A DNA stretch of 64,000 nt from [Enterobacter] lignolyticus SCF1 (GTDB lineage: Bacteria > Pseudomonadota > Gammaproteobacteria > Enterobacterales > Enterobacteriaceae), in assembly GCF_000164865.1 (NCBI RefSeq), contig NC_014618.1:4154001-4218000 (forward strand), written 5' to 3'. Positions 26,998 to 36,941 of the stretch are shown here, in pieces; the first letter of the stretch is position 1, and each line of letters opens with the position of its first letter. The notes below the pieces were generated by a model. That model ran no database searches. It was not told the origin of the DNA and was given only the letters and a program-made list of their open reading frames with translations. The position numbers and the translations under genes are program-made.

Positions 26998-28080
26998 CTA
27001 GCTGCGGCGAATCATCAGCCACAGGCTTATCAGGAAGAAGGTGGCGCTCGGCAGCAGCGCGCCGACGATCGGCGGGATACCGTACACCAGCGTCAGCGGG
27101 CCGAAGATCTGGTCCAGCACGTAGAACACGAAGCCGAAGCTAATCCCGGTAATCACCCGCACGCCCATCGGTACGCTACGCAGCGGGCCGAAGATAAACG
27201 ACAGCGCCATCAGCATCATCACCGCCACCGACAGCGGCTGGAACACCTTGCTCCACATGTTGAGCTGGTAACGTCCCGGGTCCTGGCCGCTGGACTTCAG
27301 GTATTTCACATAGTTGTACAGCCCACTAATGGACAGTGCGTCCGGGTCCAGCGCCACCACGCCGAGCTTGTCCGGCGTGAGGTTGGTTTTCCAGGTGCTG
27401 CTGACGGTCTGCGAGCCGGTTATCTGCAGCGGGTTGGTCAGGTTGGACTCATCGACCTGCGACAGCCGCCAGACCTTTTTATCGGCGTCGAACTTCGCCG
27501 AGGCGGCATAGCGCACCGACTGCAGACGGCGCTTATCGTTGAAGGAATAAATGCTGATGCCGCCAAGCTCGTCGGCGCCTTTGATGCGCTCGATGTAGAT
27601 ATAGTTGTGGCCGTCTTTCGCCCACATCCCCTGCTGGGTCGACAGCAGCGAGCTGCCGTACATCGCCTGGGCGCGCAGGTTGCGCGCCATCTGCTCGCCC
27701 TGCGGCGCCATCCATTCGCCGATGGCCATGGTCAGCAGCACCAGCGGGATCGCCGTTTTCATCACCGAAATGGCGACCTGCATACGGGTGAAGCCCGATG
27801 CCTGCATCACCACCAGCTCGCTGCGCTGAGCCAGCATCCCCAGGCCGAGCAGCGCGCCAAGCAGCGCCGCCATCGGGAAGAAGATCTGGATGTCTTTCGG
27901 CACGCTGAGCAGGGTATACATGCCCGCGCCCAGCGCGTCGTAGCTCCCCTGCCCGGCTTTTTTCAGCTGGTCGACGAACTTGATGATGCCGGAGAGCGAC
28001 ACCAGCATGAACAGCGTCATCAGAATCGTGGTGAGAATGGTTTTGCCGATATAGCGGTCAAGAACGCCAAATGCCTGCAT
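26998..28080 (-). CDS. lptG: LPS export permease LptG
   Basis: A 360-residue inner-membrane protein, normal length. With LptF and LptB it forms the ABC transporter that extracts lipopolysaccharide from the inner membrane and pushes it along the Lpt bridge. Six transmembrane segments: three N-terminal (first at about 14-34) and three C-terminal (from PLSVAVMMLMALSFIFG on), flanking a periplasmic jellyroll domain (about 130-270). The start ATG shares one base with the lptF stop (TAATG). The IS4-like insertion sits just downstream, in the shared terminator. Confidence 0.95.
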   Translation of the reverse strand: MQAFGVLDRYIGKTILTTILMTLFMLVSLSGIIKFVDQLKKAGQGSYDALGAGMYTLLSVPKDIQIFFPMAALLGALLGLGMLAQRSELVVMQASGFTRMQVAISVMKTAIPLVLLTMAIGEWMAPQGEQMARNLRAQAMYGSSLLSTQQGMWAKDGHNYIYIERIKGADELGGISIYSFNDKRRLQSVRYAASAKFDADKKVWRLSQVDESNLTNPLQITGSQTVSSTWKTNLTPDKLGVVALDPDALSISGLYNYVKYLKSSGQDPGRYQLNMWSKVFQPLSVAVMMLMALSFIFGPLRSVPMGVRVITGISFGFVFYVLDQIFGPLTLVYGIPPIVGALLPSATFFLISLWLMIRRS

Positions 28081-29180
28081 TATACCGCTCCTTTACCGCT
28101 GATACGGGCGCGTACGCGGCGCATCGGCACCGTGTCCCACAGGTTGAGGGCCACCGCCAGCGCGAAGTAGAGCAGGTTGACCACCCACATCCACACCATC
28201 GGATCGAGCTTGCCCTTTTCGCCGTTAGAGCGGATAGATGTCTGCAGCAGGAAGAACACCAGATAGAGCAGCATCGCCGGCAGCATCGACAACACGCGGC
28301 CCTGGCGCGGGTTGACCACGCTGAGCGGCACCACCATCAGCGCCATAATAAAGACCGTCGCCACCAGCGTTAAGCGCCAGTGCAGCTCGGCGCGGGCGCC
28401 GTTGGTGTCGGTATTCCACAGGGTCAGCATGTTCATCTGCTCGGTATCGCTGGGGTCCAGCGACACGGTCTGATGCCCGATGATGGCCTGGTAGTTTTTA
28501 AAATCGGTTACGCGGAAATCGCGCAGCATGGCGGTGCCTTCAAAGCGGGTTCCCTCATTGAGGTGCACCACCTGCGAGCCGTCTTTCTGCTGGGTGATAT
28601 TGCCGGAGTCCGCCACCACAACCGACGGACGCGCGTTGCCTTTGGTGCGGATCTGCGCCAGGAAGACGTCGCGGAATTTTTTGCCGTCGACGCTTTCGAT
28701 AAACAGCACCGAGTTGCCGTCGCTGGCCTGCTGGAACTGCCCCTGCGCCAGCGCCGCCATGCCGGGGTTCGCTTTCGCCTCGGCCAGCACCTCATCCTGA
28801 TGGCGGGAAGACCAGGGACCGGCCCACATGACGTTCAGCGCGGCGACAATGCCGGTGAACAGCGCAAGGATCATCGCAGCTTTCACCAGTACGGCCTTAC
28901 TCAGGCCGCAGGCGTGCATTACCGTAATTTCACTTTCGGTATAAAGTTTGCCCAGCGTCATCAGCAGGCCGAGGAACAGGCTGAGCGGCAGGATAAGCTG
29001 CGCCATTTCCGGAACGCCGAGACCCAGCAGCGAGAGCACCAGGTTTGTCGGGATTTCGCCGTCTACCGCCGCGCCAAGGATCCTGACCAATTTTTGACAA
29101 AAGAAGATCAAAAGCAGGATGAAGAGGATCGCCAGTTGGCTTTTGAGCGTTTCCCGTACAAGATATCTTATGATTATCAC
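28080..29180 (-). CDS. lptF: LPS export permease LptF
   Basis: A 366-residue partner of LptG with the same plan: N-terminal membrane segments beginning MIIIRYLVRETLKSQLAILF, a periplasmic domain of about 150 residues, and C-terminal segments (LVATVFIMALMVVPLSVVNP). It is the first gene of the lptF-lptG pair and is transcribed away from pepA across a 266-bp region that carries both promoters. Essential in enterobacteria. Confidence 0.95.
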   Translation of the reverse strand: MIIIRYLVRETLKSQLAILFILLLIFFCQKLVRILGAAVDGEIPTNLVLSLLGLGVPEMAQLILPLSLFLGLLMTLGKLYTESEITVMHACGLSKAVLVKAAMILALFTGIVAALNVMWAGPWSSRHQDEVLAEAKANPGMAALAQGQFQQASDGNSVLFIESVDGKKFRDVFLAQIRTKGNARPSVVVADSGNITQQKDGSQVVHLNEGTRFEGTAMLRDFRVTDFKNYQAIIGHQTVSLDPSDTEQMNMLTLWNTDTNGARAELHWRLTLVATVFIMALMVVPLSVVNPRQGRVLSMLPAMLLYLVFFLLQTSIRSNGEKGKLDPMVWMWVVNLLYFALAVALNLWDTVPMRRVRARISGKGAV

Positions 29181-29446
29181 TATAAATACGCCCGTAAAAC
29201 CCGTATTGTTGCAGGAATTTAGCTTGTTTCATGGCTTCAACGTCATTTATTCTCTTGAGTCGTCGAAAACATCGCTAAGATTATATGACTCAGCGGCTTC
29301 ACGATTCAGAACACGTTCTGACAAGCCAACATCGTAATAACGTTAAGATTAACACGAAGTCACCGCAACAGCGGACATGAGTTACGAAAGCTTGCAATTC
29401 TATCCGTAGCCACCGCCGTTGTCTTTAAGATTCAGGAGCGTAGTGC

Positions 29447-30958
29447 ATGGAGTTCAGTGTAAAAAGCGGTAGCCCGGAGAAACAGCGCAGTGCCTGCATC
29501 GTTGTGGGCGTCTTTGAGCCGCGCCGTCTCTCCCCGATCGCCGAACAACTCGATAAAATCAGCGACGGTTACATCAGCGCCCTGCTGCGCCGCGGTGAAC
29601 TGGAGGGTAAACCCGGCCAGACTCTGCTGCTGCACCACGTGCCGAACGTGCTGTCCGAACGCATTCTGCTGATTGGCTGCGGCAAAGAGCGCGAGCTCGA
29701 CGAGCGCCAGTACAAGCAGGTTATCCAGAAAACCATCAACACCCTGAACGACACAGGGTCTATGGAAGCCGTCTGCTTCCTGACCGAACTGCACGTCAAG
29801 GGCCGCAACAACTACTGGAAAGTACGCCAGGCGGTTGAGACGGCAAAAGAGACGCTGTACAGCTTCGATCAGCTGAAAACCAACAAAAGCGAGCCGCGTC
29901 GCCCGCTGCGTAAAATGGTGTTCAACGTGCCGACCCGCCGCGAGCTGACCAGCGGCGAACGCGCGATTCAGCACGGTCTGGCGATCGCCTCCGGCATCAA
30001 AGCGGCGAAAGATCTCGGCAACATGCCGCCGAACATCTGTAACGCCGCCTACCTCGCCTCCCAGGCGCGCCAGCTGGCGGATCAGTACGGTAAAAACATC
30101 ATCACCCGCGTGATCGGCGAACAGCAGATGCGCGAGCTCGGCATGCACTCGTATCTGGCGGTCGGCAACGGCTCGCAGAACGAGTCGCTGATGTCGGTGA
30201 TTGAATATAAAGGCAACCCGGCGGAGGACGCGCGTCCGATCGTGCTGGTCGGCAAAGGGTTAACCTTTGACTCCGGCGGCATCTCTATCAAACCGGCCGA
30301 CGGTATGGACGAGATGAAGTACGACATGTGCGGCGCTGCGGCGGTGTACGGCGTGATGCGCATGGCGGCCGAACTGCAGCTGCCGCTGAACATCATCGGC
30401 GTGCTGGCGGGCTGTGAAAACATGCCTGGCGGACGCGCCTATCGTCCGGGCGACGTGCTGACCACCATGTCCGGTCAGACGGTGGAGGTGCTGAACACCG
30501 ACGCCGAAGGCCGTCTGGTGCTGTGCGACGTGCTGACCTACGTTGAGCGCTTCGAACCGGAAGCGGTGATCGACGTGGCGACGCTGACCGGTGCCTGCGT
30601 GATTGCGCTCGGCCACCACATCACCGGCCTGATGTCGAACCACAACCCGCTGGCGCATGAGCTGATCGGCGCCTCCGAGCAGGCGGGCGACCGCGCCTGG
30701 CGCCTGCCGCTGGGCGATGAGTATCAGGAGCAGCTGGAGTCCAACTTTGCGGATATGGCCAACATTGGCGGTCGTCCTGGTGGCGCTATCACCGCGGGCT
30801 GCTTCCTGTCGCGCTTTACCCGTAAGTACAACTGGGCGCACCTGGATATCGCCGGCACCGCGTGGCGCTCCGGGAAAGCCAAAGGCGCTACCGGCCGTCC
30901 GGTCGCCCTGCTGTCGCAGTTCCTGCTCAATCGCGCCGGTTTTAACGGCGAAGAGTGA
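29447..30958 (+). CDS. pepA: Leucyl aminopeptidase PepA
   Basis: A 503-residue M17 aminopeptidase, the standard length. The signature NTDAEGRL is present, and the metal site is in GKGLTFDSGGISIKPADGM. The hexameric enzyme removes N-terminal residues from peptides. In E. coli PepA is also a DNA-bending protein for Xer recombination and for carAB repression, which is notable given the carbamoyl-phosphate genes downstream in this window. The start at ATG 29447 follows CAGGAG. The first gene of the pepA-holC-valS direction. Confidence 0.96.
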   Translation: MEFSVKSGSPEKQRSACIVVGVFEPRRLSPIAEQLDKISDGYISALLRRGELEGKPGQTLLLHHVPNVLSERILLIGCGKERELDERQYKQVIQKTINTLNDTGSMEAVCFLTELHVKGRNNYWKVRQAVETAKETLYSFDQLKTNKSEPRRPLRKMVFNVPTRRELTSGERAIQHGLAIASGIKAAKDLGNMPPNICNAAYLASQARQLADQYGKNIITRVIGEQQMRELGMHSYLAVGNGSQNESLMSVIEYKGNPAEDARPIVLVGKGLTFDSGGISIKPADGMDEMKYDMCGAAAVYGVMRMAAELQLPLNIIGVLAGCENMPGGRAYRPGDVLTTMSGQTVEVLNTDAEGRLVLCDVLTYVERFEPEAVIDVATLTGACVIALGHHITGLMSNHNPLAHELIGASEQAGDRAWRLPLGDEYQEQLESNFADMANIGGRPGGAITAGCFLSRFTRKYNWAHLDIAGTAWRSGKAKGATGRPVALLSQFLLNRAGFNGEE

Positions 30959-30969
30959 TTACCGTCTGT

Positions 30970-31050
30970 TGCCCGGTGGCGCTACGCTTACCGGGCCTAC
31001 AGGAAAGGTACCCTTTGTAGGCCGGGTAAGGCGAAGCCGCCACCCGGCTT
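30970..31050. repeat. REP pair (BIME) between pepA and holC
   Basis: Two GC-rich REP units in opposite orientation: one around TGCCCGGTGGCGCTACGCTT, the other around GTAGGCCGGGTAAGGCGAAG. They lie in the pepA-holC gap, where such elements usually stabilise upstream mRNA or bind gyrase/IHF. Confidence 0.85.
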
Positions 31051-31083
31051 AAGCATTTAAAGTGAGCACAAGAAGCCCCATAT

Positions 31084-31527
31084 ATGAAGAATGCAACGTT
31101 CTACCTTCTGGACAATGACAACACCGTTGACGGCCTCAGTACCGTTGAACAGCTGGTGTGTGAAATTGCCGCAGAACGTTGGCGCGCAGGCAAACGCGTT
31201 CTGGTTGCCTGTGAAGATGAGCAGCAGGCGATTCGGCTGGATGAAGCGCTGTGGACGCGGCCGCCGGAAAGCTTTGTGCCGCATAATCTGGCGGGAGAAG
31301 GCCCGCGGGGCGGCGCCCCGGTCGAGCTGGCCTGGCCGCAAAAGCGCAACAGCAGCCCGCGCGATGTGCTGATTAGCCTGCGTACAGGCTTTGCAGATTT
31401 TGCCACCGCTTTCACAGAAGTGATAGACTTCGTACCTCACGAAGATTCTTTGAAACAACTGGCGCGCGAACGCTACAAAGCGTATCGCCTGGCTGGTTTT
31501 AACCTGAACACGGCAACCTGGAAATAA
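31084..31527 (+). CDS. holC: DNA polymerase III chi subunit HolC
   Basis: A 147-residue protein, the same length as E. coli HolC (MKNATFYLLDNDNTVDGLS start). Chi links the clamp loader, through psi, to single-stranded DNA-binding protein SSB. Its stop codon shares one base with the valS start (TAATG at 31525-31529), giving coupled translation, as in relatives. Confidence 0.95.
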   Translation: MKNATFYLLDNDNTVDGLSTVEQLVCEIAAERWRAGKRVLVACEDEQQAIRLDEALWTRPPESFVPHNLAGEGPRGGAPVELAWPQKRNSSPRDVLISLRTGFADFATAFTEVIDFVPHEDSLKQLARERYKAYRLAGFNLNTATWK

Positions 31528-34382
31528 TGGAAAAGACATACAACCCGCAAGATATCGAACAGCCGCTTTACGAGCACTGGGAACAGCAGGGCTACTTCAA
31601 GCCGAACGGCGATGAAAGCAAAGAGTCCTTCTGCATCATGATCCCGCCGCCGAACGTCACCGGCAGTTTGCATATGGGTCATGCCTTCCAGCAGACCATC
31701 ATGGATACCATGATCCGCTACCAGCGCATGCAGGGCAAAAACACCCTGTGGCAGGCCGGTACCGACCACGCGGGCATCGCGACCCAGATGGTGGTTGAGC
31801 GTAAGATTGCCGCTGAAGAAGGTAAAACCCGTCACGACTACGGCCGCGACGCCTTTATCGACAAAATCTGGCAGTGGAAGGCGGAATCCGGCGGCACCAT
31901 TACCCGTCAGATGCGCCGTCTCGGCAACTCCGTGGACTGGGAGCGCGAGCGCTTCACCATGGACGAAGGTCTTTCCAATGCCGTGAAAGAAGTCTTCGTC
32001 CGCCTGTACAAAGAAGATCTGATCTACCGCGGCAAGCGCCTGGTCAACTGGGACCCGAAACTGCGCACCGCGATCTCCGATCTGGAAGTGGAAAACCGCG
32101 AGTCCAAAGGCTCGATGTGGCACATCCGCTATCCGCTGGCCGACGGCGCGAAAACCGCTGACGGTAAAGATTACCTGGTGGTCGCCACCACCCGTCCGGA
32201 AACCGTGCTGGGCGATACCGGCGTGGCCGTCAACCCGGAAGACCCGCGCTATAAGGACCTGATTGGTAAATTCGTGGTCCTGCCGCTGGTTAACCGCCGC
32301 ATTCCGATCGTCGGCGACGAACACGCCGATATGGAAAAAGGCACCGGCTGCGTGAAGATCACCCCGGCGCACGACTTTAACGACTACGAAGTCGGTAAGC
32401 GTCATCAGCTGCCGATGATCAACATTCTGACCTTCGACGGCGACATCCGCGACATCGCGGAAGTGTACGACACCAAAGGCGAAGAGTCTGACGTTTATTC
32501 CAGTGAGATCCCGGCTGAGTTCCGCGGGCTGGAGCGCTTCGCCGCGCGTAAAGCGGTGGTTGCCGCCGTCGACGCGCTGGGCCTGCTCGATGAGATCAAA
32601 CCGCATGACCTGACCGTACCTTACGGCGACCGCGGCGGCGTGGTTATCGAACCGATGCTGACCGATCAGTGGTACGTCCGCGCCGACGTGCTGGCGAAAC
32701 CGGCAGTGGAAGCGGTTGAGAACGGCGACATCCAGTTCGTGCCGAAGCAGTACGAAAACATGTACTTCTCCTGGATGCGCGATATTCAGGACTGGTGCAT
32801 CTCGCGTCAGCTGTGGTGGGGTCACCGTATCCCGGCATGGTACGACAACGCGGGCAACGTTTACGTGGGCCGCACCGAAGACGAAGTGCGTCAGGAAAAC
32901 AACCTCGGCGCCGACGTCGCCCTGCGTCAGGACGAAGACGTCCTCGATACCTGGTTCTCCTCCGCGCTGTGGACCTTCTCCACCCTCGGCTGGCCGGAAA
33001 ACACCGACGCGCTGCGCCAGTTCCACCCGACCAGCGTGATGGTCTCCGGCTTCGACATCATCTTCTTCTGGATTGCGCGCATGATCATGATGACCATGCA
33101 CTTCATCAAAGATGAAGACGGCAAGCCGCAGGTGCCGTTCCACACCGTGTACATGACCGGTCTGATTCGCGACGACGAAGGGCAGAAGATGTCCAAGTCG
33201 AAGGGCAACGTTATCGACCCGCTGGACATGGTGGACGGTATCTCCCTGGCCGAACTGCTGGAAAAACGCACCGGCAACATGATGCAGCCGCAGCTGGCGG
33301 AGAAAATCCGCAAGCGCACCGAGAAGCAGTTCCCGGACGGCATCGAGCCGCACGGCACCGACGCCCTGCGCTTCACCCTGGCGGCGCTGGCCTCTACCGG
33401 CCGCGACATCAACTGGGACATGAAGCGCCTGGAAGGCTACCGCAACTTCTGCAACAAGCTGTGGAACGCCAGCCGTTTCGTACTGATGAACACTGAAGAT
33501 CAGGATTGCGGCTTCAACGGCGGCGAAATGACGCTGTCGCTGGCGGACCGTTGGATCTTGGCCGAGTTCAACCAGACCATCAAAGCCTACCGCGAAGCGC
33601 TGGATAACTTCCGCTTCGATATCGCCGCAGGCATTCTGTACGAATTCACCTGGAACCAGTTCTGCGACTGGTATCTGGAGCTGACCAAGCCGGTGATGAA
33701 CGGGGGCTCCGAGTCTGAACTGCGCGGCACCCGCAACACGCTGATTACCGTGCTGGAAGGTCTGCTGCGCCTGGCGCATCCGATCATTCCGTTCATTACC
33801 GAAACCATCTGGCAGCGCGTGAAGGTCATCGCCGGCATCAACGCCGACACCATCATGCTGCAGCCGTTCCCGGCATTCGACGCCAGCCAGGTGGATGACG
33901 CTGCGGCGTCCGATACCGAGTGGCTGAAGCAGGCGATCGTCGCCGTACGTAACATCCGCGCGGAAATGAACATCGCTCCGGGTAAACCGCTTGAGCTGCT
34001 GCTGCGCGGCTGCAGCGAGGCGGTGGTTCGCCGCGTCAACGAGAACCACAGCTTCCTGCAGAACATGGCGCGTCTGGAGAGCATCACCGTGCTGCCTGCG
34101 GGTGATAAAGGTCCGGTCTCCGTGACCAAAATCATCGACGGCGCCGAGCTGCTGATCCCGATGGCGGGTCTGATCGACAAAGCGAGCGAGCTGGACAGGC
34201 TGGCGAAAGAAGTGGCGAAAGTCGAGGCGGAAATCGGCCGTATCGAAGGTAAACTGTCCAACGAAGGGTTTGTCGCCCGCGCGCCGGAAGCGGTTATCGC
34301 TAAAGAGCGCGAGAAGCTGGCCGGCTATGCCGAAGCGAAAGCCAAACTGATTGAGCAGCAGGCGGTTATCGCCGCGCTGTAA
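31527..34382 (+). CDS. valS: Valyl-tRNA synthetase
   Basis: A 951-residue class Ia aminoacyl-tRNA synthetase, normal length. The HIGH motif is PPPNVTGSLHMGHA near residues 42-51 and the KMSKS motif is GQKMSKSKGN. The editing (CP1) domain lies between about 190 and 340, and the C-terminal coiled coil (LAKEVAKVEAEIGRIEGKL) is present. It charges tRNA-Val in the cytoplasm. Confidence 0.97.
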   Translation: MEKTYNPQDIEQPLYEHWEQQGYFKPNGDESKESFCIMIPPPNVTGSLHMGHAFQQTIMDTMIRYQRMQGKNTLWQAGTDHAGIATQMVVERKIAAEEGKTRHDYGRDAFIDKIWQWKAESGGTITRQMRRLGNSVDWERERFTMDEGLSNAVKEVFVRLYKEDLIYRGKRLVNWDPKLRTAISDLEVENRESKGSMWHIRYPLADGAKTADGKDYLVVATTRPETVLGDTGVAVNPEDPRYKDLIGKFVVLPLVNRRIPIVGDEHADMEKGTGCVKITPAHDFNDYEVGKRHQLPMINILTFDGDIRDIAEVYDTKGEESDVYSSEIPAEFRGLERFAARKAVVAAVDALGLLDEIKPHDLTVPYGDRGGVVIEPMLTDQWYVRADVLAKPAVEAVENGDIQFVPKQYENMYFSWMRDIQDWCISRQLWWGHRIPAWYDNAGNVYVGRTEDEVRQENNLGADVALRQDEDVLDTWFSSALWTFSTLGWPENTDALRQFHPTSVMVSGFDIIFFWIARMIMMTMHFIKDEDGKPQVPFHTVYMTGLIRDDEGQKMSKSKGNVIDPLDMVDGISLAELLEKRTGNMMQPQLAEKIRKRTEKQFPDGIEPHGTDALRFTLAALASTGRDINWDMKRLEGYRNFCNKLWNASRFVLMNTEDQDCGFNGGEMTLSLADRWILAEFNQTIKAYREALDNFRFDIAAGILYEFTWNQFCDWYLELTKPVMNGGSESELRGTRNTLITVLEGLLRLAHPIIPFITETIWQRVKVIAGINADTIMLQPFPAFDASQVDDAAASDTEWLKQAIVAVRNIRAEMNIAPGKPLELLLRGCSEAVVRRVNENHSFLQNMARLESITVLPAGDKGPVSVTKIIDGAELLIPMAGLIDKASELDRLAKEVAKVEAEIGRIEGKLSNEGFVARAPEAVIAKEREKLAGYAEAKAKLIEQQAVIAAL

Positions 34383-34400
34383 TCATCGTGCCTGTACGTT

Positions 34401-34474
34401 TGCCGGATGGCGCTTGCGCTTATCCGGCCTACGGGCACCGTCAACGTAGGTCGGATAAGCGTAACGCATCCGAC
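34401..34474. repeat. REP pair (BIME) after valS
   Basis: Inverted REP units TGCCGGATGGCGCTTGCGCT and TAGGTCGGATAAGCGTAACG lie between the valS stop and its terminator. Confidence 0.85.
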
Positions 34475-34490
34475 TCCACAGACGATAAAA

Positions 34491-34520
34491 GCCTCTGACG
34501 CACTAGCTCAGAGGCTTTTT
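34491..34520 (+). terminator. valS terminator
   Basis: Stem GCCTCTGA / TCAGAGGC with a nine-base loop is followed by TTTTTA. It closes the pepA-holC-valS transcription unit. Confidence 0.85.
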
Positions 34521-34601
34521 ATTGAATTATCCTCGCTTGCGCTTCCCCTCACCACAGTGGTATTAACTGCATATGTCTCACTGTTATGTCATGAGTTCAC
34601 T

Positions 34602-35105
34602 ATGAGTACCATTACCTCCGTTGCGGCAACGCTGCGTCGAATTTCTGCCGATGATAACGCCGCTATTGCCCACGTGATCCGCAAAGTTTCCGCTGAATAC
34701 GGGCTTACCGCCGATAAAGGCTATACCGTTGCAGACCCTAACCTGGACGAACTATTCCAGGTTTACAGCCAGCCGGGCGCGGCCTATTGGGTGGTTGAGC
34801 AAAACGGTGAAGTCGTGGGCGGCGGCGGCGTTGCACCGTTAGGGTGTAGCGAACCTGACATTTGCGAGCTGCAAAAGATGTACTTCCTGCCGAGCGTACG
34901 CGGTCAGGGACTGGCGAAAAACCTGGCGCTGATGGCGCTCGAACATGCCCGCGAGCAGGGTTTTAAACAGTGCTATCTGGAGACCACAGCGTTTCTGACC
35001 GAGGCAATCCGCCTGTATGAACATTTAGGCTTTGAGCATATCAGCGAAGCGTTGGGCTGCACCGGGCACGTAGATTGTGAAGTGCGGATGCTAAAGCCCC
35101 TCTGA
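34602..35105 (+). CDS. yjgM: GNAT-family acetyltransferase YjgM
   Basis: A 167-residue GNAT acetyltransferase. Motif A (acetyl-CoA pyrophosphate loop) is LPSVRGQGLAKNLALMAL, and the C-terminal ETTAFLTEAIRLYEHLGFE is typical of the YjgM group. Position after valS matches E. coli. The physiological acceptor is not certain. The ATG at 34602 gives the family's normal length; the longer frame runs into the terminator. Confidence 0.88.
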   Translation: MSTITSVAATLRRISADDNAAIAHVIRKVSAEYGLTADKGYTVADPNLDELFQVYSQPGAAYWVVEQNGEVVGGGGVAPLGCSEPDICELQKMYFLPSVRGQGLAKNLALMALEHAREQGFKQCYLETTAFLTEAIRLYEHLGFEHISEALGCTGHVDCEVRMLKPL

Positions 35106-35121
35106 CTTCACGCCGAGGGGC
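35096..35121. terminator. Hairpin between yjgM and the convergent gene
   Basis: Stem GCCCCTC / GAGGGGC encloses the yjgM stop codon. No long T-run follows on either strand, so it may serve both genes weakly. Confidence 0.5.
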
Positions 35122-35131
35122 AATGGTTGCG

Positions 35132-35962
35132 TTACTGCATTTCAGCTGAGAGCATGAGCCGAATTACGCCAGCCGCGCGAGCGGTTGGCAGCTTCAGCAC
35201 CTGTGACCATAAATCCTGCACAATTTCACAGGCGACTTTCTCTTTGCCCACGCCTTTACTCGGGTCAGTCATAATCTGGATATCCGGTCCGTAACGCTGT
35301 ACCAGCCCCGGGCTGATGGATTGCAGGTCCTGAAACGCCAGCTGTTTCTCTTCCGCCGTAACCGTATGTTTGTTCGGACCATAAGCCGCGCGCATCATAC
35401 TCATATCGCTGGCCATACGACGATTCATGAGCTCCCGCGGAATAATATGCATCGGGTTAATCCCGCCTTTCACCGCCGGAAACAGAAAGCGAAAACATTC
35501 GTCATCGCCAACTATTGCCACCGCAGCAATCTGCTCGAGGTTAATTTTCATATACTCAATCACATTGGCATCGGGTGCCTGCTGCAAACGCGCCATTTGT
35601 ACCTGCAGGATCTGCGGCTGAATAGCGTCGATAATCTGTTGTTCGCTTTTCCCCGCCTTTTTCAGCTGCGTTGACTGGTTGAGGATATTCTGCCAAAGCG
35701 CTGGCTCCTGCTCTTTAAGCACCTGATAAACAGGCATTGCCAGCATCGCATTTTCAAATTTCTGCGCGTCCGTCAGCCCATAATCCGGGCTTGCGCGCGG
35801 AATCAGATAGTGCACGTCAAACAAATTCCACGCGACAATCGCCATCACAAAAACCACCGCGCCGGAGATCTTGCCCAGCCAGCCTTTTTTACGAAACATG
35901 CCAACAACGATAGCAATCACCGCCCCGATATAACCCGCCAACACTACGTGTGCCCAGTTCAT
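35132..35962 (-). CDS. Membrane-anchored protein of unknown function
   Basis: A 276-residue protein I do not recognise. Two hydrophobic segments at the N-terminus (about 5-22 and 32-50: VVLAGYIGAVIAIVVGMF, ISGAVVFVMAIVAW) are followed by a soluble domain of ~220 residues with helical character and a cluster of conserved-looking motifs (VGDDECFRFLFPAVKGGINP). It occupies the place between yjgM and miaE, convergent with yjgM. There is no sign of horizontal origin; its base composition is like the flanks, slightly lower in GC. Confidence 0.75.
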   Translation of the reverse strand: MNWAHVVLAGYIGAVIAIVVGMFRKKGWLGKISGAVVFVMAIVAWNLFDVHYLIPRASPDYGLTDAQKFENAMLAMPVYQVLKEQEPALWQNILNQSTQLKKAGKSEQQIIDAIQPQILQVQMARLQQAPDANVIEYMKINLEQIAAVAIVGDDECFRFLFPAVKGGINPMHIIPRELMNRRMASDMSMMRAAYGPNKHTVTAEEKQLAFQDLQSISPGLVQRYGPDIQIMTDPSKGVGKEKVACEIVQDLWSQVLKLPTARAAGVIRLMLSAEMQ

Positions 35963-36127
35963 TCACCATCCTTATGTCAAATAGTCTCTGTTACGGGGAT
36001 ATATTTCCCCTTTTTATGTTTTGATTATTACGGTAGCGGTAAGTGATTTCCAGCCACCAGATTTTGCTAACGGGAACAGGAAGGGTTGAACCGCGCGGCG
36101 ATTGGCGCCGCGCATCAGAGAAGGACG

Positions 36128-36886
36128 TTAAGCCGGCACCCCGCTGTGAAAACGAAACTCCGTATCCGGCGTCGTTATCAGCTCCGCCTCCACCGCGCCG
36201 AAGTACCGCACCCGCTCGCCAATATCGTCTGCTGACACGCTCTGCGCCAGCGTCAGGTAATCCTGATAGTGCCGGGCCTCCGAACGCAGCAGCGACAGGT
36301 AGAACTTTTGCAGGTCAGCGTCCAGATACGGCGCCAGCGCGGCAAAGCGCTCGCAGGAGCGCGCCTCGATGTACGCCCCGCAAATCAGCTTATCAATCAG
36401 CGTCAGCGGCTCGTGGGTACGCACCGCTTTCAGCATGCCTTTGGCATAGCGGCTGGCGGTGATTTTGACGTACGCAATCTCTCTGGCCTGCATAATCTCG
36501 CGCACCTGCCAGAAGTGGTGCAGCTCCTCTTTGATCAGCAGCACCATGCTGTCGATAAGCTGCTGCCCCCACGGGTCGTCGGTATGCGGCATCACGCTTT
36601 TGCCAATCTGCTTGTGCAGAGCGACAAAATCCGGCTCCGGTCCTTCGCGAAAGGCAAAAGCCTCATAGGGCTGCAGCCACGCCAGCAGCGCATCGGCCCC
36701 CTGCCTGTCGGCGACATATTTACGCACCAGCAGCATGGCGGTTTGCGCCGCCTTCAGCTCGCAGACCAGGTGGTCGGTCAACAGCAGAGGCAGCCGGGCC
36801 GGGTCGCGGGCGTCGTCTATCCAGGCTTGCGGGGTTGGGCAGTGCAGGAAGTGGAGAATTGGGGATACTATCTGCGGGTAATCCAT
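36128..36886 (-). CDS. miaE: tRNA 2-methylthio-N6-isopentenyladenosine-37 hydroxylase MiaE
   Basis: A 252-residue nonheme di-iron monooxygenase. It hydroxylates the isopentenyl group of ms2i6A37 in tRNAs that read UNN codons, including Leu(CAA), and uses O2. Iron ligands fit the ferritin-like four-helix bundle: E in CELKAAQT, E-x-x-H in KEELHHFWQ, E in EARSCERF, and E-x-x-H in SEARHYQDY. I start it at the ATG at 36886 (MDYPQIVSP), which matches the family N-terminus; an upstream in-frame ATG at 36931 adds 15 atypical residues. Its presence excludes E. coli, which lacks miaE. Confidence 0.92.
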   Translation of the reverse strand: MDYPQIVSPILHFLHCPTPQAWIDDARDPARLPLLLTDHLVCELKAAQTAMLLVRKYVADRQGADALLAWLQPYEAFAFREGPEPDFVALHKQIGKSVMPHTDDPWGQQLIDSMVLLIKEELHHFWQVREIMQAREIAYVKITASRYAKGMLKAVRTHEPLTLIDKLICGAYIEARSCERFAALAPYLDADLQKFYLSLLRSEARHYQDYLTLAQSVSADDIGERVRYFGAVEAELITTPDTEFRFHSGVPA

Positions 36887-36941
36887 GTCTGGAGCCGTTT
36901 CCTTGCGATGCGACGGCCGCAGCCGCCGCATCCGTCGTTAC

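Noticed and set aside
31473..34049. 858-residue frame on the minus strand opposite valS
   Set aside because: It is fully antisense to valS, and its composition (His, Val, Arg, Phe rich) is what reversed GC-rich codons give. No ribosome site and no domain.
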